A DNA stretch of 42,573 nt from Paracoccus lutimaris (GTDB taxonomy: Bacteria; Pseudomonadota; Alphaproteobacteria; Rhodobacterales; Rhodobacteraceae), in the NCBI RefSeq assembly GCF_003337565.1, contig NZ_QPJL01000028.1, positions 1-42,573 of the forward strand, in the 5' to 3' direction. The notes under the pieces were generated by a model. The model searched no databases, was not told the origin of the DNA, and worked only from the letters and a program-made list of their open reading frames with translations. Of the stretch, positions 23,938-31,022 are shown piece after piece; the first letter of the stretch is position 1; every line of letters starts with the position of its first letter. The position numbers and the translations under genes are program-made.

Positions 23938-24459
23938 TCAACTCCGCGCAATGCGTGACGAGGCGGAAGTCCCCAACTTCAAGAGCGTATAGCTCTTGAT
24001 GGGCTGGTCCTTGACGAACGCTCGACGTGGCTTTCCGGAGTCGTCCAGCAACGGTTCCGCGTCGATGGCGTGCTTGATGTACCAGCCGAGATACATGTTC
24101 AGCGGCGTCTTCTTGGGCGCGCCATCGGTCAAGGCAGGAGCACCAATGACCTCCTCATAAAGCGCTCGAGAGGCCGGATCGGCCATCAACTCGCCGAACA
24201 CCGTCAGCGTGAAGTGTTCATCGAACCGGCCGGAATTGAAGACATCACGAGCTTTCTGCTGTGCGACCGAATAGAGCGCTTTGGTATCGTCCAATTCTTT
24301 TTGCCGCTCCGCAGAAAGGTAAGGATAGACCGCATCTTCAAGAGCACGCTGCATGAACGCAGATGGATCGATGCCTGCCTCGGCCGACAGTTTCTGGATC
24401 AGTTCGTGAATGTCGGTTTTCAGGCGGAATGAAACCCGGGTCGTATTTTCGGAAACCAT
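23938..24459 (-). CDS. Probable ribbon-helix-helix protein, first gene of the antisense cassette
   Basis: This 173-residue protein starts at the ATG at 24459 (GGAG 7-10 nt upstream on the minus strand); a longer frame to 24519 runs through the promoter and was rejected. Residues about 6-45 (TTRVSFRLKTDIHELIQK...GIDPSAFMQRALEDAV) have the strand-helix-helix pattern of RHH/CopG-type DNA-binding proteins. The rest, about 120 residues, is helical and basic with an unrecognised fold. Two copies of an operator-like repeat flank its promoter, which fits autoregulation. What the C-terminal part does is unknown. Confidence 0.78.
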   Translation of the reverse strand: MVSENTTRVSFRLKTDIHELIQKLSAEAGIDPSAFMQRALEDAVYPYLSAERQKELDDTKALYSVAQQKARDVFNSGRFDEHFTLTVFGELMADPASRALYEEVIGAPALTDGAPKKTPLNMYLGWYIKHAIDAEPLLDDSGKPRRAFVKDQPIKSYTLLKLGTSASSRIARS

Positions 24460-24474
24460 CGCGAATCTCCACAA

Positions 24475-24491
24475 GGTGCGAACACCTGTGA
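24475..24491. promoter_or_regulatory. Operator-like repeat, copy 1
   Basis: GGTGCGAACACCTGTGA, matching copy 2 (24523-24539) in 15 of 17 positions. It contains an imperfect palindrome (AGGTG...CACCT). It lies at the -10/start-site side of the promoter for the antisense pair. It is probably bound by the RHH-like protein; that is inferred. Confidence 0.6.
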
Positions 24492-24519
24492 AACTACCCG
24501 ATGCACCCTCGCCCGTCAA
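24491..24519 (-). promoter_or_regulatory. Promoter of the antisense pair
   Basis: Read on the minus strand, TTGACG (24519-24514) is followed after exactly 17 bp by TAGTTT (24496-24491). This predicts a start near 24484 and a leader of about 25 nt with a GGAG site before the ATG at 24459. The -10 is weak, but spacing, position and flanking operators fit well. Confidence 0.55.
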
Positions 24520-24522
24520 CAG

Positions 24523-24539
24523 GGTGCGGACACATGTGA
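24523..24539. promoter_or_regulatory. Operator-like repeat, copy 2
   Basis: GGTGCGGACACATGTGA, a direct repeat of copy 1, with centres 48 bp apart. It contains the perfect palindrome CACATGTG. It lies immediately upstream of the -35 of the antisense promoter and also just before the tail gene start at 24546. Confidence 0.6.
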
Positions 24540-24545
24540 GAAAGA

Positions 24546-24965
24546 ATGGCCACCCGCGAAACAGTCCTCGCCGCGCTGCATGCGCGGCTTCAGCCGCTGG
24601 CCGCCCTCGCCCTGCGCGACGAGGTGCTGCCTGAGCGGATCCCCTCGGCCGGGCTAATCATCCTGCGCGACGGCCAGCCGGGCGAGCCGGAAGTGACGCT
24701 GTCACCGCTGCGCTACCACTACCAGCACCGCGCTGACTTGGAGGTTGTCGTCCAGGCGGGCACCGGCCGGGCCAGCGCCTTCTATGACCTGATCGCCGCC
24801 ATCGGCACAGCGCTGGAAGCTGACCGGACGCTGGGCGGCCTCTGCGACTGGGTCGAGCCCGAGGCCCCGGCCTCGGTCGATCTGCCCGTCGAGGGCGCAG
24901 CAGCCCTGAAGGCGGCGGTGATCACCGTCGTCCTGCATTACACGACGACCGGCCCTCTGGCCTGA
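24546..24965 (+). CDS. Tail terminator-like protein
   Basis: This 139-residue protein of the gpU position and style begins 'MATRETVLAALHARLQPLAALALRDEVLPERIP' and has 'YHYQHRADLEVVVQAG' and a C-terminal 'AALKAAVITVVLHYTT'. Homologues are often misnamed acyl-CoA transferase in databases. It would cap the growing tail tube and fix its length together with the tape measure. The ribosome binding site is weak (GAGAAAGA), and the antisense cassette lies directly upstream. Confidence 0.78.
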   Translation: MATRETVLAALHARLQPLAALALRDEVLPERIPSAGLIILRDGQPGEPEVTLSPLRYHYQHRADLEVVVQAGTGRASAFYDLIAAIGTALEADRTLGGLCDWVEPEAPASVDLPVEGAAALKAAVITVVLHYTTTGPLA

Positions 24966-24987
24966 CACCCTCACATAGGAGACCCCC

Positions 24988-25926
24988 ATGGCACGCGCAC
25001 ACGGCGCGCGGGCGCAGATGGCGCTTGCGTTCGAAACCGTCTACGGCACCCCGCCCGCCAGCGGTTATCGGCTGATGCCTTTCGCCCGCACCACACTGGG
25101 CGCGGAACAGCCGCTGTTGAACAGCGAACTGCTGGGCTACGGCCGCGATCCCCTCGCGCCCATCAAGGATGCCGTCACCGCCGATGGCGAGGTGGTGGTG
25201 CCGATCGATGTGGAGGCCTTCGGCTTCTGGCTGAAGGCGGCTTTCGGCGCCCCGACCACCACGGGGACCACGCCGAAGACCCACACTTTCCAGTCGGGCA
25301 ACTGGTCCCTGCCTTCCATGGCCATCGAAGTCGCCATGCCCGAAGTGCCGCGGTTCGCGATGTATGCGGGCTGCGTCATGGACCAGCTTTCGTGGCAGAT
25401 GAGCCGGTCAGGGCTGCTGACCGCCACCGCACGGCTGATCGCGCAGGGCGAGGCCATCGCTGCAACCACGGCCACAGGCACGCCGACCGCGCTGGGCCTG
25501 CAGCGCTTCGGCCATTTCAACGGGGTGGTGAAGCGCAACGGCACCGCCTTGGGCAATGTGGTCTCGGCCGAGATCACCTATGCCAACGGCCTCGACCGGA
25601 TCGAGACCATCCGCAACGACGGAAAGATCGAGGGCGCCGATCCCGGCATGGCCGCACTGACCGGCAGGATCGAGGTGCGCTTCGCCGATAGCGCCCTCGT
25701 CACACAAGCCATCGACGGCACGCCTTGCGAGCTGGAGTTCGCCTACAGCCTTGGCGCGAACGCCAGCCTCACCTTCACGGCCCACGCCGTCTACCTGCCT
25801 GTCCCGCGGATCGAGATCCCCGGGCCGCAGGGCATCCAGGCCAGTTTCGACTGGCAGGCCGCTAAAGCCACCAGCCCCGCCCGCATGTGCACCGCCGTCC
25901 TCGTCAACACCGTCACGGGATACTGA
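24988..25926 (+). CDS. Tail tube protein
   Basis: This 312-residue protein has the N-terminal pattern 'ARAQMALAFETVYGTPPASGYRLMPF' and beta-rich repeats with paired Gly and Asp ('AVTADGEVVVPIDVEAFGFWLKAAFG') of the tube protein family used by siphoviruses of this group. A C-terminal 'ELEFAYSLGANASLTFTAHAVYLPVPRIEI' may be an added Ig-like or strand-rich part. It forms the tail tube. GGAGA precedes the start. Normal context between terminator and chaperones. Confidence 0.87.
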   Translation: MARAHGARAQMALAFETVYGTPPASGYRLMPFARTTLGAEQPLLNSELLGYGRDPLAPIKDAVTADGEVVVPIDVEAFGFWLKAAFGAPTTTGTTPKTHTFQSGNWSLPSMAIEVAMPEVPRFAMYAGCVMDQLSWQMSRSGLLTATARLIAQGEAIAATTATGTPTALGLQRFGHFNGVVKRNGTALGNVVSAEITYANGLDRIETIRNDGKIEGADPGMAALTGRIEVRFADSALVTQAIDGTPCELEFAYSLGANASLTFTAHAVYLPVPRIEIPGPQGIQASFDWQAAKATSPARMCTAVLVNTVTGY

Positions 25927-25928
25927 TC

Positions 25929-26366
25929 ATGATCCGTCTGAACCTGTCGAACCGGCCCGAATGGCTGGACCTCCTGCCCGGCCTGCGCGTCCTGGTGGCG
26001 CCCCTGACCACGGCGCTGATGGTCTCGGCCCGGGCCGATCCCGCCATCGATGGCCTGTCAGAAACCTCCAGCCAGGAGGACATGGCGCTGGCCATGGCCA
26101 AGGCCGTCGCCCGCCGCGCGGTGCTGGAATGGGAAGGCGTCGGCGACGATGACGGCAACCTCGTGCCCGTCAGCCCGGCCGGGATCGACGCCCTTCTCGA
26201 AATCTGGCCAGTCTTCGAGGCCTTCCAGGCGCAATATGTCGCCCGCGGCCTGATGCTGGATCAGGAAAAAAACGTCTCCGCGCCCTCGCCGACTGGTCCT
26301 TCGGCGGGGGCGACGGCTACTGCGCGGCCTGCGCAGGCCCCTGCCCCGACTGCCCCGCAAGACTGA
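25929..26366 (+). CDS. Tail assembly chaperone, short form (gpG-like)
   Basis: This 145-residue protein is made by normal reading. It starts at the ATG at 25929; a longer frame from 25887 starts inside the tube gene and was rejected. Helical core 'EDMALAMAKAVARRAVLEWEGVGDD...GIDALLEIWPVFEAFQAQYVARGLMLDQEKN', then a low-complexity Pro/Ala/Thr tail after the slippery site. In lambda, gpG and its frameshifted form gpGT coat the tape measure protein during tail assembly. Position between tube and tape measure is canonical. Confidence 0.85.
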   Translation: MIRLNLSNRPEWLDLLPGLRVLVAPLTTALMVSARADPAIDGLSETSSQEDMALAMAKAVARRAVLEWEGVGDDDGNLVPVSPAGIDALLEIWPVFEAFQAQYVARGLMLDQEKNVSAPSPTGPSAGATATARPAQAPAPTAPQD

Positions 26367-26596
26367 ACCGGCCGCAAACCGTCGAGGGCTGGCAGGTCTG
26401 GGACCTGACCCAGCGCCTCGGTGGCCAGCTGCGCATCGCACCGGGGGCCGTCATCGGATGGGACATGGGCGCCGCGCTTTCACTGGCAGAGGCGCTGGGC
26501 GTCAACGCCCTGATCGCCGCGGAACTGCTGCCTGAGGTCGAGGCGGTGATGGTGCGCAAACTCAACGAGCAGATGGAAGGACGCCGCAATGGCTGA
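25929..26596 (+). CDS. Tail assembly chaperone, frameshift fusion (gpGT-like)
   Basis: Slippage by -1 at A AAA AAC (26267-26273) replaces the low-complexity tail by an open frame of 107 codons that ends at 26594-26596, for a 222-residue product. The extension has no start of its own near the site, so it is reachable only by frameshifting. It contains a Cys cluster (CAACAGPCPDC, codons 26321-26353), then 'WQVWDLTQRLGGQLRIAPGAVIGWDMGAALSLAEALG' and a helical end, all with normal coding character. It overlaps the tape measure start by 8 nt. Frameshifted G/GT chaperones are well known in long-tailed phages; usage at this site is predicted. Confidence 0.85.
26267..26273 (+). promoter_or_regulatory. 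Programmed -1 frameshift site (A AAA AAC)
   Basis: The heptamer obeys X XXY YYZ with zero-frame codons AAA and AAC, and lies in a run of seven A residues within otherwise GC-rich DNA. The downstream stretch can form GC-rich stems (for example around 26300-26345), which could stimulate slippage. The -1 frame is open for 107 codons. Confidence 0.82.
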
Positions 26597-29051
26597 GAAG
26601 AAGGTCTCCGTCCGCCTCGTGGCGGAGGGCGGACGCCGCGTGCGCGCGGAACTGGAAGGGGTGGGCGAAGCCGGGGCGAAGGGCTTGGGCCGTCTGTCGC
26701 GCGAGATGGAACTGGCGAACACGCGTCTAGCCAGCTTCGCCCGTCGGGCGGGGCTTGCCCTCGGTGCAGCGGCGGCGGCCGCTACGGCTTCCCTCGGCCT
26801 GATCGTCCGCTCCACCGCCGAAAGCGCCGCGCAGATCCGTCAGTTCGCGCAGGTCGCCAATGCCACGCCCGAGGCGTTGCAGCGCTGGTCGGCAGGGGCG
26901 CGGACTGTGGGTATCGAGCAGGAGAAGCTGGCCGACATCCTGAAGGACGTGAACGACCGCGTCGGTGATTTCCTGCAGACCGGCGGCGGGCCGATGGCGG
27001 ATTTCTTCGAGAATGTCGCCCCGCGCGTGGGTGTGACGGCCGATCAGTTCGCGCGGCTATCGGGGCCAGAGGCGCTGCAGCTATACGTCGACACGCTGGA
27101 GCGGGCTGGCCTTAGCCAGCAGGAGATGACCTTCTATCTGGAGGCCATGGCCTCGGACGCCACACGCCTGCTGCCGCTTCTGCGCAACGGTGGGGCGGAG
27201 ATGGCGCGACTTGGCGAGCAAGCCTCCGACCTTGGCGCGGTTCTGGATGGTGACGCCCTCGAAGCCCTGCGCCGCACGCAACTGGCGCTGGGCACCGTAT
27301 CCCTCGTCTTCGACGGCCTCCGGAACCGCATCGCCGTGGCCGTGGCACCGACCATCGAGGCGCTGGCCAATACCTTCGTGGCCCTTGCGTCCGATGGCGG
27401 TATCCTGCGCTCGGCCATCGACACCCTGATCGGCAACCTCGGGCGTCTGGCGTCCTATGCCGCGGCATTCGCCGCCGTCATGGCTGGGCGCTGGGTGGCG
27501 GGACTTGCCGCTGCGGCCCTCTCCGTGCGCGGCCTGGCCACCGCTTTGGTGTTCCTGCGCGGCGCTCTGATCCGGACCGGCATCGGGGCGCTGATCGTCG
27601 GCGCGGGAGAACTGGTCTACCAGTTCTCGCAGCTGGTGGCCCGGGTCGGCGGTGTGGGCGAGGCGTTTCGCCTCCTCAGCGATCTGGCCCGGGAGGTGTG
27701 GTCGCGCATCGGCCTGTCGCTGGACGCCGCCCTCGCGCGGATGGCGGCCGGATGGGAGGGGCTGAAGGCGGCGGGCCTCTCGGCGCTCGAAGGCACTATC
27801 GCAGGCGTCGTAAGCTTCGGCGACCGGACAGCCGCGATCTTCCAGGGGGCTTATGACGCCGCCGTCGCGATATGGGGCAGTCTGCCGGGTGCCATCGGCG
27901 ACTTCGCCTTCCAGGCTGCAAACGGGCTGATCTCGGGCGTCGAGGCGATGCTGAACGGCGTCGTCACCCGCATCAACAGCTTCATCGAGACTCTGAACGC
28001 GGCCCTTGCTCTGTTGCCTGAGTGGGCCACGGGCGAAGGCGGGGTGCGGATCGGCATCCTCGACCCGGTGGAACTGGGGCGTATCGGCAATCCGTTCGAA
28101 GGAGCCGCGACCGCTGCTGGTGCCGCCGCCGCGGATGCCTTCTCGGCTGCGCTGTCGCGGACCTATCTCGACCCACCCGATCTCGGGCTCGGTTCGATGG
28201 TCGACGATGCCCGCGCCCGGGCCGACGGCTATCGCGAGGCGGCCGGAATGCTCGTCGATGCTGCCGGTCGGCCATTGGCCAGCTGGCAGGCGCTGAAGGA
28301 TGCGGTGACTGGCACGGGGACGGAGGCGGAGATCGCGCTGGCGGATGCGGCTGGCGCGGCCGATGCCCTGACAGCCGGGCTGAACGACACCGCCACCGCC
28401 GCCGAGGGTGCGGGCGGTGCCGCACGCGAGGCCGGGGCTGCGGCCGCCGAGGGCGCGGACGCGGCCCTGACCGGCTGGCAGGCCGTCACCGCCGCACTTG
28501 CCGACTATGCCGCCAAGGCGCGCGACATCGGTGGGGATATCGGCGGCGCTCTGGTGGGGGCCTTCCAGAGCGCCGAGAATGCCATCGGTGACTTTGTGAA
28601 GACCGGCAAACTCGATTTCCGCGATCTGGTCACGTCGATGATCGCCGATCTGGCGAAGCTCGCGGCACGTCGCTTCATCCTCGGCCCGATTGCGAACGCC
28701 CTTTCCGGGGCTCTGGGCGGGGCGGGTGGGATTTTCGCGAACATCCTGCATGCGGGCGGGATGGTCGGTGCCCCTGGTCCCGGACGCATGGTCCCGGCGC
28801 TGGCCTTTGCCAATGCGCCGCGCATGCATTCCGGCGGCTGGGCCGGGCTGCGACCCGACGAGGTTCCCGCGATCCTGCAACGCGGGGAGCGTGTGCTGTC
28901 GCGCCGGGAAGCCTCGGGCTACGGCCAGGCGGGCGCCTCGACCGTCAACATCACGATCAACGCCCGCGACGCCGAAAGCTTCCGCCAGTCCCGGACGCAG
29001 GTCGCCAGCGACATCGCCCGTGCCGTCTCGCTGGGCCGGAGGGGGATGTGA
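26589..29051 (+). CDS. Tail tape measure protein
   Basis: This 820-residue protein is Ala-rich and helical, with an N-terminal 'VRAELEGVGEAGAKGLGRLSREMELAN' coiled region and hydrophobic stretches near 55-80 and about 290-340. Residues about 620-815 resemble the lambda tape-measure C-terminal domain (IGDFVKTGKLDFRDLVTSMIADLAKLAARRFILGPI...LRPDEVPAILQRGERVLSRREA). It sets the tail length and is ejected with the DNA. At 820 residues, a tail of roughly 120 nm would be expected by the usual ratio (about 1.5 angstrom per residue). The start overlaps the chaperone extension and the stop shares one base with the next ATG. Confidence 0.92.
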   Translation: MAEKKVSVRLVAEGGRRVRAELEGVGEAGAKGLGRLSREMELANTRLASFARRAGLALGAAAAAATASLGLIVRSTAESAAQIRQFAQVANATPEALQRWSAGARTVGIEQEKLADILKDVNDRVGDFLQTGGGPMADFFENVAPRVGVTADQFARLSGPEALQLYVDTLERAGLSQQEMTFYLEAMASDATRLLPLLRNGGAEMARLGEQASDLGAVLDGDALEALRRTQLALGTVSLVFDGLRNRIAVAVAPTIEALANTFVALASDGGILRSAIDTLIGNLGRLASYAAAFAAVMAGRWVAGLAAAALSVRGLATALVFLRGALIRTGIGALIVGAGELVYQFSQLVARVGGVGEAFRLLSDLAREVWSRIGLSLDAALARMAAGWEGLKAAGLSALEGTIAGVVSFGDRTAAIFQGAYDAAVAIWGSLPGAIGDFAFQAANGLISGVEAMLNGVVTRINSFIETLNAALALLPEWATGEGGVRIGILDPVELGRIGNPFEGAATAAGAAAADAFSAALSRTYLDPPDLGLGSMVDDARARADGYREAAGMLVDAAGRPLASWQALKDAVTGTGTEAEIALADAAGAADALTAGLNDTATAAEGAGGAAREAGAAAAEGADAALTGWQAVTAALADYAAKARDIGGDIGGALVGAFQSAENAIGDFVKTGKLDFRDLVTSMIADLAKLAARRFILGPIANALSGALGGAGGIFANILHAGGMVGAPGPGRMVPALAFANAPRMHSGGWAGLRPDEVPAILQRGERVLSRREASGYGQAGASTVNITINARDAESFRQSRTQVASDIARAVSLGRRGM

Positions 29052-29677
29052 TGGCCTTTCACGAGGTCCGCTTTCCGGACAACATCAGCCGCGGGGCGCG
29101 GGGCGGTCCCGAACGCCGCACCCAGATCGTCGAGCTGGCGAGCGGGGCCGAGGAGCGCAACGCCAGCTGGGCCAACAGCCGCCGCCGCTATGATGTCACC
29201 TACGGCATCCGCCGCGCCGACGATCTGGCGGCGGTCGTCGCCTTCTTCGAGGCCCGCAACGGCCGCCTGCACGGCTTCCGTTTCAAGGACTGGGCCGATT
29301 TCAAGTCCTGCCTTCCATCGCAAACGCCGGGGCCAGCCGATCAGCCGATCGGCGCCGGGAACGGGGCGGCCACTCTGTTCCAGCTGACCAAGCGCTATAC
29401 CTCCGGCGCGCAGTCCTGGACCCGCGCCATCACAAAGCCCGTCGCGGGAACCGTCACCATCGCCCTGAACGGTACGCCCCAAGCCTCCGGCTGGTCGGTC
29501 TCGACCGCGACGGGCTTGGTGACCTTCACCACCGCCCCGGCCTTGGGCGTCGCCATCACCGCAGGCTTCGAATTCGACGTCCCCGTCCGCTTCGACACCG
29601 ACGCCCTCGACGTCACCCTCGACCTCGAACGCCTCGGCTCCATCACCTCGATCCCCCTAGTGGAAATCCGCACATGA
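29051..29677 (+). CDS. DUF2460 distal tail protein (GTA g12-like)
   Basis: This 208-residue protein starts at the ATG at 29051, sharing a base with the tape measure stop. It matches the DUF2460 (TIGR02217) family: 'AFHEVRFPDNISRGARGGPERRTQIVELASGAEERNASW' and 'RRRYDVTYGIRRADDLAAVVAFFEARNGRLHGFRFKDW...D'. In the Rhodobacter GTA this is the distal tail protein that opens the baseplate. It is the first of four genes in the GTA order. Overlap of 4 nt with the next gene. Confidence 0.92.
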   Translation: MAFHEVRFPDNISRGARGGPERRTQIVELASGAEERNASWANSRRRYDVTYGIRRADDLAAVVAFFEARNGRLHGFRFKDWADFKSCLPSQTPGPADQPIGAGNGAATLFQLTKRYTSGAQSWTRAITKPVAGTVTIALNGTPQASGWSVSTATGLVTFTTAPALGVAITAGFEFDVPVRFDTDALDVTLDLERLGSITSIPLVEIRT

Positions 29678-30558
29678 AGTCCCTGAACGCCGCTTTGCAG
29701 GCCCATCTCGACGAGGGGACGACGACGCTGGCGTGGTGCTGGCGCATCACCCGCGCCGATGGCGTGACCTTCGGTTTCACCGACCACGACCGGACGCTGG
29801 CGTTCGACGGCACCGAGTTCGAACCGGAAAGCGGGCTGACAGCCTCCGAGGTGCGGTCGGGGTCGGACCTGTCCGTCGACGCGCAGGATGCCCAAGGGGT
29901 GCTGTCGTCAGATCGGATCACCGAGACCGACATCCTCGATGGCCGATGGGACAATGCAGCGGTCGAGGTCTGGCGCGTGAACTGGTCGGCCCCGGCGCAG
30001 CGCGTACTCCTTCGACGCGGGGCCATTGGCCAGATCCGGCGCGGGCGGCTCGCCTTTGTGGCCGAGGTGCGCAGCCTCGCCCATGTGCTCGGCCAGACGG
30101 TCGGGCGGACGTTCCAGGCCAGCTGCGATGCCGCGCTGGGCGATGCGCGCTGCGGCGTGAACCTCGAGGCCCCAGCCTTCAAGGGCAGCGGCGCGGTCAT
30201 CGATGTGCTGCGCGAGCGGGCCTTCACGGCATCGGGCCTCGCCAGTTTCGCGGCGGGCTGGTTTGCCTTCGGCCTCGTCGAATGGTCGACCGGCGCGAAT
30301 GCCGGGCGGCGGGTCGAGGTGCTGTCGCACGACCTCGTCGACGGGGTGGCGATCGTGACCCTGCTGGAAGCGCCAGTGCGCCCGATCACAGCGACGGATG
30401 CCTTCGTGGTCCGGGCGGGCTGTGACAAGCGGAACGCCACTTGCGGCACGAAGTTCGCCAATGTCGCCAACTTCCGGGGGTTCCCGCACATCCCCGGGCA
30501 GGATGCAGTCCTGCGTTACGCGACGAAGGACGGCGGCCATGAGGGAGCGGTGTTGTGA
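29674..30558 (+). CDS. DUF2163 baseplate hub protein (GTA g13-like)
   Basis: This 294-residue protein of the DUF2163 (TIGR02218) family has 'TTLAWCWRITRADGVTFGFTDHDRTLAFDGTEFEPESGLTASEV' at the N-terminus. The C-terminus has 'CDKRNATCGTKFANVANFRGFPHIPG', whose Cys pair binds iron-sulphur in the GTA homologue, as I recall. It is part of the tail hub. Overlaps of 4 nt with both neighbours show tight coupling. Confidence 0.92.
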   Translation: MKSLNAALQAHLDEGTTTLAWCWRITRADGVTFGFTDHDRTLAFDGTEFEPESGLTASEVRSGSDLSVDAQDAQGVLSSDRITETDILDGRWDNAAVEVWRVNWSAPAQRVLLRRGAIGQIRRGRLAFVAEVRSLAHVLGQTVGRTFQASCDAALGDARCGVNLEAPAFKGSGAVIDVLRERAFTASGLASFAAGWFAFGLVEWSTGANAGRRVEVLSHDLVDGVAIVTLLEAPVRPITATDAFVVRAGCDKRNATCGTKFANVANFRGFPHIPGQDAVLRYATKDGGHEGAVL

Positions 30559-30989
30559 AGACCGCCGATCCATCCCTGGTCATCGCCGTTGCGCGGTCCT
30601 GGCTTGGCACGCCCTATCACGACCAGGCCAGCTTGCGCAGAGTCGGCTGCGACTGCCTCGGCCTCGCGCGCGGTGTCTGGCGCGAGGTCGTCGGGCCGGA
30701 ACCGTTCCCGATCCCGCCCTACAGCCGGGATTGGGGCGAGACCGGGCCGAGGGAGGTGCTGGCGCAGGGCGCGCGACGCATGATGCCGGAAATCGCACCC
30801 GCAGATGCACCACCCGGCGCGCTGGTCCTGTTCCGGATGATGCCGCGCGCCATCGCCAAGCATGTCGGGATCCTCACCGGCCCCGACACTTTCCTTCACG
30901 CCTACGAACGGCTGGGCGTGATCGAGGAACCGCTGACACCAGCATGGCGACGCCGCATCGCCTTCGCTTTCGTCTTCCCCGCACGCTGA
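30555..30989 (+). CDS. NlpC/P60-family tail peptidase (GTA g14-like)
   Basis: This 144-residue protein has the NlpC/P60 catalytic set: Cys34 in GCDCLGL, His103 in KHVGIL and His115 in FLHAYE. It corresponds to the TIGR02219 tail-associated peptidases, which cut peptidoglycan cross-bridges as the phage injects its DNA. It follows DUF2163 with a 4-nt overlap, as in the GTA cluster. All catalytic residues appear intact. Confidence 0.92.
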   Translation: MKTADPSLVIAVARSWLGTPYHDQASLRRVGCDCLGLARGVWREVVGPEPFPIPPYSRDWGETGPREVLAQGARRMMPEIAPADAPPGALVLFRMMPRAIAKHVGILTGPDTFLHAYERLGVIEEPLTPAWRRRIAFAFVFPAR

Positions 30990-31022
30990 CCACCACAACC
31001 CTTCGAACCCTGAGTTTCCGCA

